Assembly (NCBI GenBank): GCA_024449915.1
Contig: JAMZAV010000155.1
Span: 801,408-865,407 of the forward strand
Source: Sweltsa coloradensis
Lineage: Eukaryota > Arthropoda > Insecta > Plecoptera > Chloroperlidae
Reading direction: 5' to 3'
Length of the DNA: 64,000 nt
The notes beneath the pieces are model-generated. The model worked only from the letters and a program-made list of their open reading frames with translations. It was not told the origin of the DNA and searched no databases. The translations under genes were made by a program, and so were the position numbers. Numbering within the stretch: the stretch's first letter is position 1; each line of letters opens with the position of its first letter. This document shows positions 1 to 12,509 of the stretch, one piece after another.

Positions 1-1445
1 CCCGGAATAAACATTATTATTAGTTTCTTGAGATCTGCAAAATAACGAGCCTGAAATTCCACCATTTTGAAATAAGTTGTTTTCAATCTCATTAGTTTCA
101 CATTCGCTCGCAAGACAGCAGCACGTTCGCGATAATCGAATTCCATTCCGCGTGCTGCCAACACTTGAAAGTCTATTTTTGTTGGCGCCAAATACGAATT
201 TGCTCATATTTGGAATCGGCTGAAATTTTCGTAATAATCGGTAGAACGATTCTTTTCGTTGGAATCGGAATCGGCATCGTCCCATCCCTAATTACGGCCC
301 AATTACTTTGTGAGAGAAGTCACAAGGGTTTTGAAACGTGACAGTGACTTCGAGTGAGTGAGTGAATACACTCACAAAACATGCGAATTCGAGAGTCGAG
401 AATAGCATCCCGCCGTCAGTGAGTGAACTCACATCACACGCCCATTTCACGCCGTGAAAAGCCAGTGAGAAAACTCGAGAATAGGGGTCCAGAAGTGGAT
501 GGCGTGAACTGGTGAGAAGAAGTGCGAGTGAACCTGAAGAGGACATGACAGGCCTGGCAAGCCGGTGTTAACAACTCATAAAAGGCCCTAGAAAATTCGT
601 GGCTATAGCCACCCCCTGACCTAACTTAAGTTGGAAACAGGAGTCAGATAGATATATATATACTCTTACTTATATACTTATACTCGCTTATAGGCCGCCC
701 TCGAGTAAAGGCCGCACCCTTATTTTGACCACTCAGATTTTAAAGATTTGGATATAAATACTATTGAATTGATAAATGGCGTCACATAATGGCCGCACCC
801 CACTTTTTGAACTTGACAATTTCAAATATACCCGAGGCCTATACTCGCATAAATACAGTACTTGGCCATTGACTTTTTAGAGTCCTCGTACCAAAATCAA
901 TAGCCAAGTAATTTTTTTATGATTTTGAGTTTAAAATTTTTACTTTTTTTACCACGAAAATGGTTGGCTTGGCGCTCGTCAACAGGCAAAATGATCTTAC
1001 TTCTTTTCAATGCAAAACTAGGGAGAAAGAATGAAATGCTTGGCTCAACTTCTATATCTCACAGCATTCACAGCCAAAGACTTTGGAAGGAGAGCTTGGC
1101 TGCCGTTTTTTTTTTTTTTTTTTTACAAATTTTTGTATTTTGGGGGGATATCACATCTTTTTGTTGTTTGTTTCATATCAAGGCGTGAAATACGTGAAAA
1201 GGTGGATACAATGCCTTTTAAAACAGATTGTCTAGAAACAAAAGCTACCATCTTTTGTTTTTGTTTACAATCTGTAGTTGGCAATATACAATGTTTTTAT
1301 TAAATTTCCTATGGTTAATGTCGTCTTGGGTGTTTGTGTGAATGATTTGTTGACCGGAATATAACACATTGACGCATAATTTTTTAATCAGCAATTAAAA
1401 TATTAAAATTGTATTAAATACAACCTAAAGTTTTTCCCAAATTTA
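1..1445. other. no gene seen; simple repeats
   Basis: GTGAGTGA-type repeats at about 345-440, a TATA/ATAC tract near 650-680, and two GGCCGCACCC words at 709 and 791 that may belong to a MITE. Poly-T at 1107-1122. Nothing coding was supported. Confidence 0.5.
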
Positions 1446-2860
1446 AGGGTGGTAGGGAACAGTGGGGGTGAAATATCGCTTGCCTCCTGGCGGATTATTA
1501 TGTTTCATATTATTATGTACCATAATGCCAAATTTCATGCTGATAAGTGATAACTCATTTGGTGCCTTCATGGTGAATGCTGGAAATCAAGGTAAAAATA
1601 ACATAAACTATTAGGGATGGGGGTTGAAATAATGTGGTTTAGTAAATGAGAATAGGCCAATTGGGTTAAAACACATTAAAACATAATTTACTAATTTGAA
1701 TAAAAATTCAATTTTGGGTTAGAGCTATGAATTATTCCAATTTTAGGGGATGATTTAGGGGGTGTTGGGGGTGGAATATCGCTTGCCTCTCGGCGAATTA
1801 TTATTTATTATTATTATTTTTTTTTTTGAGAGATTGAAGTTTAAGCTAGGAAGAGAACGTCTAAGATGGTTTGGACACATGAAAAGGATGGGCAGAGAGA
1901 GGATTCCAAGACGAGAATTTGAAGCGGCAGAGGAGGGGAAAAGAAGAGTAGGAAAGCCAAGAGAAAAATGGGAAAGATTAATTCAAGAAGACGTTGGAAA
2001 ACGGAATGAAGTGTGGGAGCATGTGGCATTGAGTAAAGCTGTGGGAGGACAGAAGAGAGTGGAATAAATTGGTGGAGAGGAAGGAGTTAGATGATGTGGA
2101 AGAAACACTGAGTCTGGCAAGCTTAGTATCTACAGTTTCATGCCCTTGATAATGGTGGAAAACCACCACTCAACCCGACATAGTTGGAACTGAGTTATGA
2201 TGATTATTATTATTAGTATGTACCATCATGCCAAATTTCATGCTGATAACAGCTCATTAGGTGCCTTCATGGTGAATGCTGGAAATCAAGGTAAAAATAA
2301 TATAAACTATAAGGGATGGGGGTTGAAAAAATGTGGTTTAGGAAATGAGAGTAGGCCGATTGAGTTAAAACACATTTAAACATAATTTTAATAACTAATT
2401 TGAATAAAACATCAATTTTAGATTAGAGCTATGAATTATTCCAATTTTAGGGGGTGTTGGGGGTGGTATATTGCTTGCCTCTCGGCGGATTATTTTTCAT
2501 ATTATTATGTACCATCATGTCAAATTTCATGCTGATAACTCAGTCATTAGGTGCCTTCGTGGTGAATGCTGGAAATCAAGGTAAAAATAATATAAACTAT
2601 CAGGGATGGGGGTTGACAAAATGTGGTTTATATAATGAGAATTGGCCAATTGGGTTAAATTTAAAACACATAATTAATTTGATTAAAAATTCGATTTTGG
2701 GTTAGAGCTATGAATTATTTTAATTTTAGGGGTTGATTTAGGGGGTGTTGGGGGTGGAATATTGCTTGTCTCTTGGCGGAAGTATGTGAGTCTGAGGTAC
2801 ATCTAAGTGTGGTCCAAGTTTCATAGTTCTAAGATGTACCGTTTTCTCTATAGGCTCTTA
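1446..2860 (+). repeat. tandem array of ~300-bp repeats
   Basis: Four successive units begin near 1446, 1761, 2451 and 2741. They share GGTGTTGGGGGTGGAATAT, CATGCCAAATTTCATGCTGA and GTGAATGCTGGAAATCAAGG. Spacing is about 290-315 bp once the insertion at about 1815-2195 is subtracted from unit 2; unit 4 is partial. Short frames within the units are by-products of the repeat, not genes. Confidence 0.85.
1815..2195 (+). mobile_element. 3' end of a non-LTR retrotransposon inserted in the tandem array
   Basis: The open frame reads RERLRWFGHMKRMGRERIPR and then GKRRVGKPREKWERLIQEDV, followed by a W-x(6)-A motif. This RWFGHV-RM / GRP-RW-D motif is the C-terminal tail common in many invertebrate LINE ORF2 proteins. 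A short 3' UTR follows, ending in a TGATGATTATTATTATTA tract, a typical LINE tail. The piece interrupts unit 2 of the ~300-bp array, which resumes at about 2197. Only the last ~80 codons are present, as expected for a 5'-truncated insertion. Confidence 0.75.
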
Positions 2861-3571
2861 TTCCTCTCTGGCAGAATCCCCCCCCCCCCCCAACCAGCCA
2901 GCCGGAAGATTTTCGTCGATTTTTACGCACTTTTTTAACACAGAACGGGTTATCGGATCGGGCTGATTTTTTTTTTGTATGTCATGGACCACATATCAGG
3001 TCATATACCGAGTTTCAAGATTGTAAATCTTTCGGGACGGCGTGTGCAGATAGCTGAAAACCCCCCAACTCGGGTAGGAGTAAACAGGGTCTCGCCTACT
3101 AGCAGTCGTGTGCGCTTGGCTGCGGGCAAACGACCGTCGCCCTGGATACGGTAATACGTTACAATGTTAATTGTTGATGTGTTTTGTAGTTTCCGTCATA
3201 CTTTTTGTATTGTGGTTCATTATAAGTTTATAACGTTTCTGCCTGTGTTACATTTATTTACGATACATTGTGTTTCAATTTCTGTTGTCCTTACGTCCCG
3301 GAAGTATGCCTATATTGTTGTTGTGTATTTTTGGTTTTAGTATCTTTCAAATAAACTTTTCTTAATAAGTTTTAGTTCCAAGAAGAAAGGAAAGTCTTTC
3401 TTCTTCTACTGAGTGAATGTGATCACGCGTATTGCGGTTTTCTATGTTTGCGTACATACTTTTACTACGTATTTATCTATTATTTCGTCAGCCTCCATTA
3501 CTTCTCGGAGGTAAGCTGTTGGATCCTATCCTAAAACTTAACACACACTTAATGAATTTATTTGAATCCAG

Positions 3572-3743
3572 TTTGTTGGTGGAGTCGCAACGCGTGAAGC
3601 TTCAACTTCGCAACCTGGAGAGGAAGATCAATGACTTGAACCTGGCAACCCAGGACGCAGCACTGACCGAGGGCGATAAACTAACTCAGGAACTTCAACT
3701 TATCGAGCAAGGGATTCGAGAGAAAGAGAAAGAGCTCAGGCTG
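3572..3743 (+). CDS. coiled-coil exon of unidentified gene (exon A)
   Basis: An open segment of 57 codons follows a good acceptor (gaatccag) and ends at a weak donor, CTG|GTTAGT. It enters with one base completing a split codon. The translation is strongly amphipathic: leucines are spaced as heptads between many K, E, R and Q residues (motifs LRNLERKIND and IREKEKELRL), which predicts a coiled coil. It joins in phase 0 to the open segment at 4399. The 5' exons are not visible; the open frame continues upstream of the acceptor only as low-quality, non-helical sequence. I do not recognise the family. A scaffold or cytoskeletal adaptor is compatible, but any long coiled-coil protein would look like this. 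Confidence 0.6.
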
Positions 3744-4077
3744 GTTAGTAGAAGAAACAATTTCAGTATGTTTTCTAGTCTCCGTTATGGGTATGAAGTA
3801 AAGTCTTCGGAATAATTAATATTTGCATCTAAGTAAAGACAAAACCAAGCTCGATCAGGGACGAGCTCTGAAATAATTAATATTTCATGTATACATTTTT
3901 ATATATTTTTAAATCTAGTCATAACATTGATGCCACACCTGATAAAAATATGATCCATTTATAACCCCGATAGTGCCTGGTAAATCAAAAACATTTTCTC
4001 TCTCTCTCTCTATATATATAAATATGTATATGTTTAACCTTGGTTTTATAGTAGGCGACTATGACGCTGTTATGTTG

Positions 4078-4200
4078 TACTTTAGACAGAAATTAAATAT
4101 TATTATTATTAAAATTAAATTGGTAAGAGCATAGCCCGGTAAGCTAAGGTCCCGGGTTCAAACCCCGGTGTAGTCACTTTTTTAATTTCTGTCTAAAGTA
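4078..4200 (+). repeat. hairpin element with tRNA-like core
   Basis: A perfect 19-bp inverted repeat (TACTTTAGACAGAAATTAA at 4078-4096 and its complement at 4182-4200) encloses a pol III-like segment: TGGTAAGAGCATAG (box A-like) and GGTTCAAACCC (box B). An ATT microsatellite sits in the left spacer. It is not a cloverleaf tRNA gene; best read as a SINE fragment or foldback that captured a tRNA-derived head. It lies in the intron of the coiled-coil gene. Confidence 0.6.
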
Positions 4201-4398
4201 CTAACATATATATATATATACACACACTGGAGTTTTGTTAGCCTGTTCTCTTTTCAGGATTGGTAATGCGAATGCCTATTCCAAAATCAAAATGAATGAA
4301 AATTTAACAATTTGCATTACAAATCTCATGGCAATAATCATACTCATAGCTACTTGTTTGTTATCTAACTTAACTTATCTAATGTGTTTGTGTTTTAG

Positions 4399-4515
4399 AA
4401 TCAGCTGGTGTCTGCTTCTTTGTCCTCGCCAACAATAACGGCTGTCAGTTTTTGGAACAAAGATGGAACTTTCAACTGGAGCTTAAATACAAATGGAGAT
4501 TACATGACTGATGAG
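4399..4515 (+). CDS. linker exon of the same unidentified coiled-coil gene (exon B)
   Basis: A 117-nt exon (39 codons, phase 0 at both ends) lies between the acceptor tgttttag and the donor GATGAG|GTGGGT. It encodes a polar, aromatic-containing segment with the motif FWNKDGTFNWSLNTNGDY and an acidic end (MTDE). Unlike exon A it is not helical, and resembles a short linker or peptide motif. The intron before it (3744-4398) contains a hairpin with a tRNA-like core at 4078-4200. Phase compatibility with both neighbours supports one gene. No domain was recognised. Confidence 0.6.
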
Positions 4516-4726
4516 GTGGGTTTGTGTTTGCCTAACAGGCTTGGTTCCAGAATGTGTGATTTCCTTGAATTAACAAATTCCTTGATTGAATGGCCCCCAA
4601 AAAATGTCACATAATAGCACTGTTAAACATTCCTTGATTTAACAAAAGGAAATCATACGTAGGCTTGCATAAAATGAATGTTATGAGGGTAACTTGTTTA
4701 CTATGAATGTTGAACTTGTGTTGTAG

Positions 4727-4846
4727 GAAGATACTTACGAGGCAGGGATTGCGAACGACATGCGAGAGCTTGAGCGACGTTGGGAGTTTGAGTTGGAAGA
4801 GCAGGAGAAACGCTGGTCCAGTGAAGAGGAGTCGGGTAAGAAGTAG
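4727..4846 (+). CDS. probable last exon of the unidentified coiled-coil gene (exon C)
   Basis: After the acceptor gtgttgtag, 39 codons run in phase 0 to a TAG at 4844-4846. The product is a highly charged helix with the motif ELERRWEFELEEQEKRW and a C-terminal SEEESGKK. The end is ambiguous: TCGG|GTAAGA at 4835/4836 is a strong splice donor located just before the stop, so the gene could continue downstream in phase 1. No further convincing exon was found in the next few kb. The acidic and basic alternation is typical of single alpha-helix or coiled-coil tails. Function unknown. Confidence 0.55.
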   Translation, partial: EDTYEAGIANDMRELERRWEFELEEQEKRWSSEEESGKK

Positions 4847-7109
4847 TTCTCGTTCATAATGAATGAGAACGCTGATTAATTATCAACCCAATGGGTTCAG
4901 TTTACATAGCCAGGTTATCCTGTGAAACAAGTAAGACATATTTATGGCCATTGTCATCAGGTTTATAGAACACAGATTTTAAAGATGGCAAGAATCGTAC
5001 GCCTGGATTCAAAGTACAAATGTGTATATCGGTAGAAATGGAAAATGTTTGTGTCTTGGACAGCAAACAATTTTAAGAATTGCATCAGCAGCAAAGATTT
5101 TATGCCACACATTACTTACTGGTTCGTGAAGTAGTTCTTCTTGAGGAATTTTCAATGACCAGAAATCTTTCATTCATACATATTGGATATGTATGGTGTT
5201 CACTCTTAAAATAGTCATAGATTTGCATTTAGTGCATTGGATAATATATAATTGAAATTCATTGGAAACAAATATTTTTTTTATGTGGAAATGAAATTAG
5301 TTTTCTACCTAAATCTGTTAATTTGTTAACTTTTGATATATTATGGTACTATTAGAGATAGTGGTAAAATATTATAGGCCCTAGGTAGATTATTTACGAA
5401 TCTATACAGAATGGAATTGACAGAGACACATATTATTATTTTAAATTGTAACAAAACAGATAATTTGTTTGAAGACAAAGATAAAAAATAAAAATCGATA
5501 AATGCCAGTAGCAAAATGAACAAAACACGACTTCTGCTGGTACCACAATACGAAACTATTGTAATAAATTTAAATTTCCAGTTTTATTGGAAGTTGACTT
5601 ATTGTGGGAGCTTGATGGAAAATGAGCTCAGCCAGTATTATTATTTTACAAAATAATGGAAATTAAGCCATTGTGGCACTATTGAATTTATTTAAAAATT
5701 GACATCGAACTCGTACTTTTATTTATTTCCCTTACCTTCGTACCACTATTTATTTTTGTAATTCATTCTCTTATATCTTTGATACAATTATTCATTATAG
5801 ATTTTAACATTTGTAGGCTTTTGAATCATCATAACACGACACGATTAACATTATTTTATTACTAATACTTGTACACCGATCAGAAGTTAATCAAGGGGTC
5901 TGGAAATACCCACTGTTATTGACCTTGCTCGTGAATATTCTGTTCGTTCTGGCGTCGCTATATTCACAGCGCTATCATTCGCTGATGTCATCTAACAGAC
6001 TGTGAAGAAACATAGAGGCCCTATTTTACGGAACATTGGCCCATTGGGACTTTTAAAGTCGAGTGAGCGTAATTGCACATTCATGTGATTTTCTTCAAAT
6101 TTCAGATGTAGCAAGATGAAATTGCGCTTGTTAATTTAAAAAAAAAATTATGGACCTAACCGCACTACTTTTTAATTTATCGCGTGTTGAAATACGCTGG
6201 ATAATGCTATCTAAAGCATTGTAACTAAGCAAAAACCTACACTTTCAATCGGATAACACTGTTTAACTACTAAGAAAAACCATAGGATATTAACAAATTT
6301 AGTACCAAAATGTAGGTAACTTCACGACTTACAATATTGCGCTTGAAAAATCTTGTTTTACCGTGTTCATTTCCGAGATAATTGCGTTTGAATTTTGATG
6401 TAACGCATTTAGTTCCGTGTTTACGCGAGATGTATGGCAACAGTGCGTGACGTCACAACATCGTTCGTCCGTCACGTCTCTCGGAGGCGTGCCCTTGTCG
6501 TTGGCAGTAGGCCTGGGGCTACCACGGTACTACACTTCTCTTTGGTGGTTTAGAATGCCTACACAAAGCCTACACTGCTGCTTTTCGGCAACAGGCCTAG
6601 TGAAGTCCAAGTTCCAACAATAAAAATGTTTAATTCTTAGTGCCCGTGGTACGCCACAAACCTAACTACTCCTAAGCCTACAGTATTTAGCGTAGTGCTA
6701 GGCCTAGCCAGCAATCAGCTTTGGCCACTGTGGTTCTATAATCAAAGCCAAACCTATGCCTACAGTATTTACTATGGTCATAAGGCCTAGGCCTACCTCT
6801 AAGAGTTTAATGTTCTACATCTCGTAGGACCTAGATAATATTTGTAGGCCTATGTCTCACTGATCAATCATAAGCTAGGCGTAAATTTCATATTAAAAAA
6901 ATAGGTACCTAAGTATTGGGTGCAGTGCCAGTCTGAAGCCGGTAAAAGCACTACACTATAAACCCAAAGCTTATATCCTAGCCCTAGCCAAACATTGAGG
7001 GAAGAATGTCTTCGTGTTCGAGTAATTTCCAATGAAAAGTGATAAAAATTATACCCGTCATAGATAAGAAGTAAACAATAATGATGGGATGAGTAAAAAA
7101 AAGTAAAAA
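4847..7109. other. no gene seen
   Basis: AT-rich sequence. The part 6600-6980 is dense in TAGGCCTA-like words. No element boundaries or exons were recognised. Confidence 0.5.
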
Positions 7110-7186
7110 AAAATTCCCCGTCGGGACTCGAACCGGCGACCTCTCGCTTTCTAGGCGAGCACTCTAACCATTGGGCCAGTACCGAC
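7110..7186 (-). repeat. tRNA-derived sequence (Ser-AGA-like anticodon), probably SINE or tRNA pseudogene
   Basis: On the minus strand: box A TGGCCCAATGG, a perfect 5-bp anticodon stem CTCGC/GCGAG with loop CTAGAAA (AGA at the anticodon positions) and box B GGTTCGAGTCC. The acceptor arms do not pair, the T stem is poor, and the long variable arm of a true tRNA-Ser is missing. A-rich sequence follows the 3' side. It is therefore not annotated as a functional tRNA. Confidence 0.5.
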
Positions 7187-9328
7187 TACAGTGAGCAGCT
7201 GGTCCAGACCGATACTTTCGCAGCCCAGAAGACATGCGCGCTGACTCAAAACGAGCATAAAAGTTTTGTGATGGCAATTAGGACACTTTTAATACTTTTA
7301 AAGCCTACTGCCAATATTTCTTGAACGTAATTGACGTCTGTACATAGCATGTGTACGCAATTACTGTTTACTTTGGTATGAAACACTTTCGAGGCGGTAG
7401 TTCTTTTGACGCATCCACACTCGATCAGAATGAGAAGGCTGCCGGCTGCCCGTGCCATGTTGCCAAGCCAAATACCAGGTTGGCCAAACTCTCAAGAAGA
7501 AGTTTCCAACTATTACCTATCGTATATTTATTGTTTATAATTACATGAAAGCCAATCATATTGAATGTTTAATGTTTAACGAACATAGAATTATTTTGTC
7601 CGTAGGCCCATTAGCATAATTTAGTGATTAACGTGTAATTTTGATGGGACGTTTCGATTTCCGAGGTTGGCAAATACTTAACTAGTCAGTTAGCAACTGT
7701 ACCAATAAGAGATGCAAATAATTATGTTTTCCTAAAATGTAACAATTAAAAATAAATGAATACTTACAGTAGTAAAATAAAATACAGTAGTAAGATTATC
7801 TGACATAAAAAATATTAAGTTGGCCCCATTTTATAAGTTGTTACTGAATAATAATATTATACTCTTGAGTCCGCTGGTACACTCGCTCGAGTCACTTTAA
7901 ATACTGGGCCCAGGTTGTAGTTACTAATACTTGTACTATATGTTATTGGATTCACCAAACACAGCATAACTTTATCTCAGGCTTATTTCTGGTGTAGAAA
8001 TCAATTAGGGCCAGTTTTTCTAGTGACATATACAGCAACACGTCCACACTTTGACAATTTGCTGGGGCTAGCTTTGTGAGCTTAGTGTGACTTTCAAAGG
8101 TGCCTAATCCGAGATTTGCCTAGTGAGTGTCGGTAAGAGATTACCCTTGATTTACTTCTAACGCCGATTGTACGTGATCCTATCTTTGTACTTGTAGAGC
8201 CTTCTCACATTTATATGTATGTACATATATTTTCACTAGCATGACAGTTTTCATGTCACAATTTTTATTCCTCTATCACTGTATTGTAAATCTTTTATTT
8301 AGTCTATCAGTGTAATTAGCATCCTTTCAAGTTTCAATTATTATTAAACTATTGATCCTATAATTTTACATGGACAGGTGTTCAGTGGAAAAGTTAATTC
8401 ACTTGAGGTGCCACTAAGACTTTTAATTTTTTATTGCAAGGTTTTAATTTACCTAGTAGCCTACTTGCAAGATATGGTTTGGGGGGCAAGATATGGTTTG
8501 GGGGGTGGCATTTTTAAAAATCTTTTATGTTGGCTCAATATAATGGAAAGGTCAAGGGCACAAATACAGACAGTGTTACAACTTGAAGATTTAAATTTTG
8601 TTGTTTCCAAACTTAAACTAAGTAGTTTTCTCTAAAATGACTCTTGATGATAATTTTTTTTTCGGACTGGGTATATACCCCTAGCCAAGCCTAGCCTAAG
8701 CCTAGGCCTACCTAGATGATGCCTAGGTGATGGCTTTTCCAAAATGCCTGGTTTTTGAGCTTTCTCATGGAAAATGTATGATTGGTTGGGCCTTAGGCCT
8801 AATGAAGGTGAATTTTTAAACATTTTTCATAATACTATGTTGATCCCTCAATCTCGATATTTGCTCGATCTCGCTCGAGTCTTGCTCGATCTCGAATCTC
8901 GCTCGAAATTCAAGTCAGGAATTCTCATTTCTGCAATCGCTACTCGCACAGCCCTAGTTGATTGTGATTGGTTGATTTAAAATTAATACAAAAAATCCCG
9001 GTCGGGGCGGACTTTTTTAATTTCTAAATTGTAGTAAATAAAATTCAGAAATTAATATTTAATCTTTTGAAAAGCGAGTTAAAAATTGGGGTTTGCCACC
9101 CCTAAAGTGAGTTTTTTTCCTGTATTTTAGACTGTAAATGAAAAATGTTAATGATCTTAATAACTAATATTTTCCTGTGAAGTAAATGTTCACACAATGT
9201 TCATAATAATTTCCGAGATTTCGTCTATATTCACATTAACGCGCCTCGCCATAGCTACCGAAAACATATGTTGCTGCCTACTAGCACGCCGTCACACGCA
9301 CCGGCTACGCACGTTTTCACAAAAACTA

Positions 9329-10275
9329 GGGTTGCCGTTTGATAATCGAAATATCGGATCGATACGATTATTTCCCAAAACGATCGATAATCTATTCAGT
9401 CTTCGTATCGTCATTCGATAGCTCGCCCGCCCGAAATTTTGTAATTTACTGCCCGCTCTGCAGAACTTCATAAAATAGTACCAGTCAAGACATTAATAAT
9501 CGCTTTATTCCGTGAAAAATGCGTCCACTGCGAGATCTACAACACGCGTAAGGCGTGAAGTACGAAGCGCCTGCACTGCTGCAGTATAGGCTACCAGCAT
9601 GACGCGTGTGTGTTACGGACCGGCTCGGCTGGCTGCACTCACGCGCCGATCAGGCGCAGATTGCTCAACCTCGGCGCTTCACACTCGCAGCCAATTTTGT
9701 AGTACATCGTTCAAGGTCAACAAGTATTTTATCGAGATGCATTCCTCCCCACTCTACGCCAACTTGGTATCGCTTTACTTCATTCCGTAGTGCTACGATA
9801 ATATTATCTTATCAGTTCTCTCACATCAATATTACGTCATCTTCCAAACTAATGTCCAACATTATTCATCTCGTTGCGTAATAAATATCGGAGCATTGAA
9901 TAGTTAAACTGATTAAATGAATGAATGACAATTACAACAAAAGCTGAAATGAAACTTCACAGAACCACGATTTCCAAGAAGAACGACCTTCACAAAGACA
10001 ACACTTAAGCCGGGTAGCGTCCGTCTATTCCACGTAGTGCGCTCTCGTAGGGCCGGCCAGACGCGTGGGGGTGGGGGGAGCTCGTGAAAGACGTTGCTAC
10101 TTGCTAGCATGGAAAAACCCTGTTTTGAGCAAATAAAAGGAACAAAAGAATGCACTCCAAAAGGTCCACGGTCTGCGTCGGTATGATAGCAAGTTTAGGC
10201 CTAATTTTTATTCGATTATCGATCGATTTAACTGGTCCGATTATCGATACCGAAATTCGTATCGAACGGCAACCC
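9329..10275. mobile_element. TIR element/MITE with TA target duplication
   Basis: Terminal inverted repeats begin GGGTTGCCGTTTGATA on the left and GGGTTGCCGTTCGATA on the right, each preceded by TA. The subterminal zones are dense in ATCGAT-like words on both sides. TA duplication points to a Tc1/mariner-type or other TA-specific nonautonomous element. No transposase frame was seen in the 947 bp. Confidence 0.7.
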
Positions 10276-10420
10276 TAACAAAAACACTAAAACTATCAAA
10301 TCTCATCCAAATGTTTCACCAAATAGTTCAAGATGTTGTCAATAGGTAGCACTACTGCATGGCCGAGCTACAGCTCGATGCACCGATGCATTGAATTACT
10401 GTGCAACCCAAAAACATAAA

Positions 10421-10570
10421 AACGTGTACAAACGACATACTCTAGCAGGCCGCTTGGGCACGCACGTTTACAAACAGGTATACTCAAGCAGGCCGCTCGG
10501 GTGCGCACGTTTACAAACAGGCATACCCTAGCAGGCCGCTCGGGCGCGAACGTTTATAAACAGGCATACT
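10421..10570. repeat. 46-bp minisatellite, about three units
   Basis: Three successive copies share GCAGGCCGCT(C/T)GGGC/TGCG and ACGTTTACAAACAGGCATAC. They differ by a few substitutions. The unit is CG-rich compared with the flanks. Confidence 0.8.
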
Positions 10571-12051
10571 TCTCAAAAGCAAAAGGTTAACACCCCGGTT
10601 GGATTTTTTGGAATGGATTTTTTAGTTTCTGAATTGTATTAAATATTATTTTTATTACTTTGTTAAATTTTGAATAGCATTTTTGTGATTAGTATTAAAT
10701 AGTTCATAAACATTTATAAACAAACATTTGTACCGTTAATCAACAAAATTGGTAGTGCAAGAGTTTGGCAATTTAGTAGGTCTACTCATTGATGAAAGTA
10801 TGCAAAGATTGAATTTTGATTTAAGATCACTCGGGCCGAAACGTTTCGACAAGTTGTTTGTATGTGTTGACTCATCTCACTCAGCTGACGCAGTCACCTA
10901 CTATATTTTCCCCAACTCACTCAGTCAATACTGAATAGAGTTTTAATTTAACAATTCACAAGCCACTTTTCCTCTACAAATATTGATGTTCATCTAATTT
11001 GTGCTCATCTCTGTGTTATGCCAAACTCATAAATCAATATTGTTTTCTCATTTCAAATATCCAAAATTGCTTACATTAGGAAGGCCTATGGCGATTGCCG
11101 ATTTCGCCATTTGTGAATGTAGCACAAATAAATAGACCACAAATATTGCATGCAAATGATCAACTAGTAGGATACTACTGTATTTTTTAGGCTCATATGG
11201 GTCATTGTGCAACATAAAGGGCCAGTACCGTACCAGTGCCATAGGCAGGTAGGCTACATAGTGGAATAATTTAAATTGTTAAGTGCAGGTGGCTATCTCA
11301 TAATAAATTGGATTACCTTTTTTTTGACACTCTTGTAGCATGTATGGAATTTTCATTTTGGTATTTAGTTTTGTAGTTGTATGGTACTTCTTTTGCCTCC
11401 ATATAATCTTATTCTTAATTTTTTTGTTTTGAAAGTTGGCCTCCAACAATCTTCAGAGCTAGTACACTACAACATGAGTTTTTAAGTAATGTACCATAAT
11501 ACGTGCAAGTAATGTACTCAGTTGGAAGCCAACCAATGTGTAAAAGTAAACAATACTAATTGAAACTGTCACTTGATAGGTCCATATGATGTTAGTTTAT
11601 ACTTTAAGCTTGTAATGACAGTATGATGTCAAACCATTAATTTGTTTTCACGTGATTTACGGTGTAGGGCGGAGGGCAGGGCCTACCACAAGTTAGTAAT
11701 TTTGATACTGTTACGACTACTTGAGTTTTTGTTAGTACCCCTTCCCCTTCCATGTGTATTGTCCTTTACAGCTAACCTGGCACACTCTTTTTTTTTTTTT
11801 TTTACATTTTACTTAATATTTGTTGGATTTTATCATGATTTGTTGCATTGTTTTCTGATTTTATTGTTATTAAATGAAATTATATATATTTCATATATAT
11901 TTATGTTTATGTTAACTGAATACTGTGTATTGTGTATGTATGTACTATCAAAATGCATATTATAATATATATTATACTTTCATTAACAGGTATACTAGTA
12001 TTGTGACTTAATCACATTTCTGTACAATCTACATTTTGTGATGAGTGTCAA

Positions 12052-12501
12052 CAGTCTTGGGCACGTTCCCCCCAAAAAAGAACTTTGAAAAGTTAAGTTA
12101 CTTCTGCCTAAAAAGGAACTGAAATGTTCCTCGTTCCTCAAAAAGGAACTTGGTTCCTTTCTTGTTCCTCATACCATCACTGATTTAAATTATAATAAAT
12201 GTGATTGGAGTTAATTTATCATTATTCTTATTAATTAAAATGAGTCCCAGGCCATCTGACGATGGTGGCGCCATTTTCGAAAACACAAGATGTCACAATA
12301 TATTTTTCATACTGCAGTTTACGATATCAGGTACTGGAATTCGACGGGATCACGACGGCGAAAGGAACTTATAAAGGAACGTTAAATTCGTTACAAGTTC
12401 CCACGAAATAGTAACTTTGACGTTACAAGTTCCTGATCTAAGAAAAGGAATGCGTTCCCAGAAACGCGTTACTAGGAGGAACGCGTTCCTTCCCAAGACT
12501 G
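12052..12501. mobile_element. hAT-like MITE, 8-bp TSD AGTGTCAA
   Basis: It starts CAGTCTTGGG and ends CCCAAGACTG. AGTGTCAA is repeated exactly at 12044-12051 and 12502-12509. CAG...CTG termini and an 8-bp duplication identify the hAT superfamily. The inside is made of repeated GGAAC and GTTCC words (for example GGAACGCGTTCC), probably transposase-binding subterminal repeats. No transposase gene. Confidence 0.9.
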
Positions 12502-12509
12502 AGTGTCAA

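Noticed and set aside
919..1303. two overlapping ~90-codon frames
   Set aside because: Depend on a poly-T run and AT-rich sequence; no splice sites or conserved motif.
7110..7186. functional tRNA-Ser gene
   Set aside because: Anticodon stem and boxes are good, but the acceptor stem does not pair, the T stem is weak and the variable arm is too short for serine.
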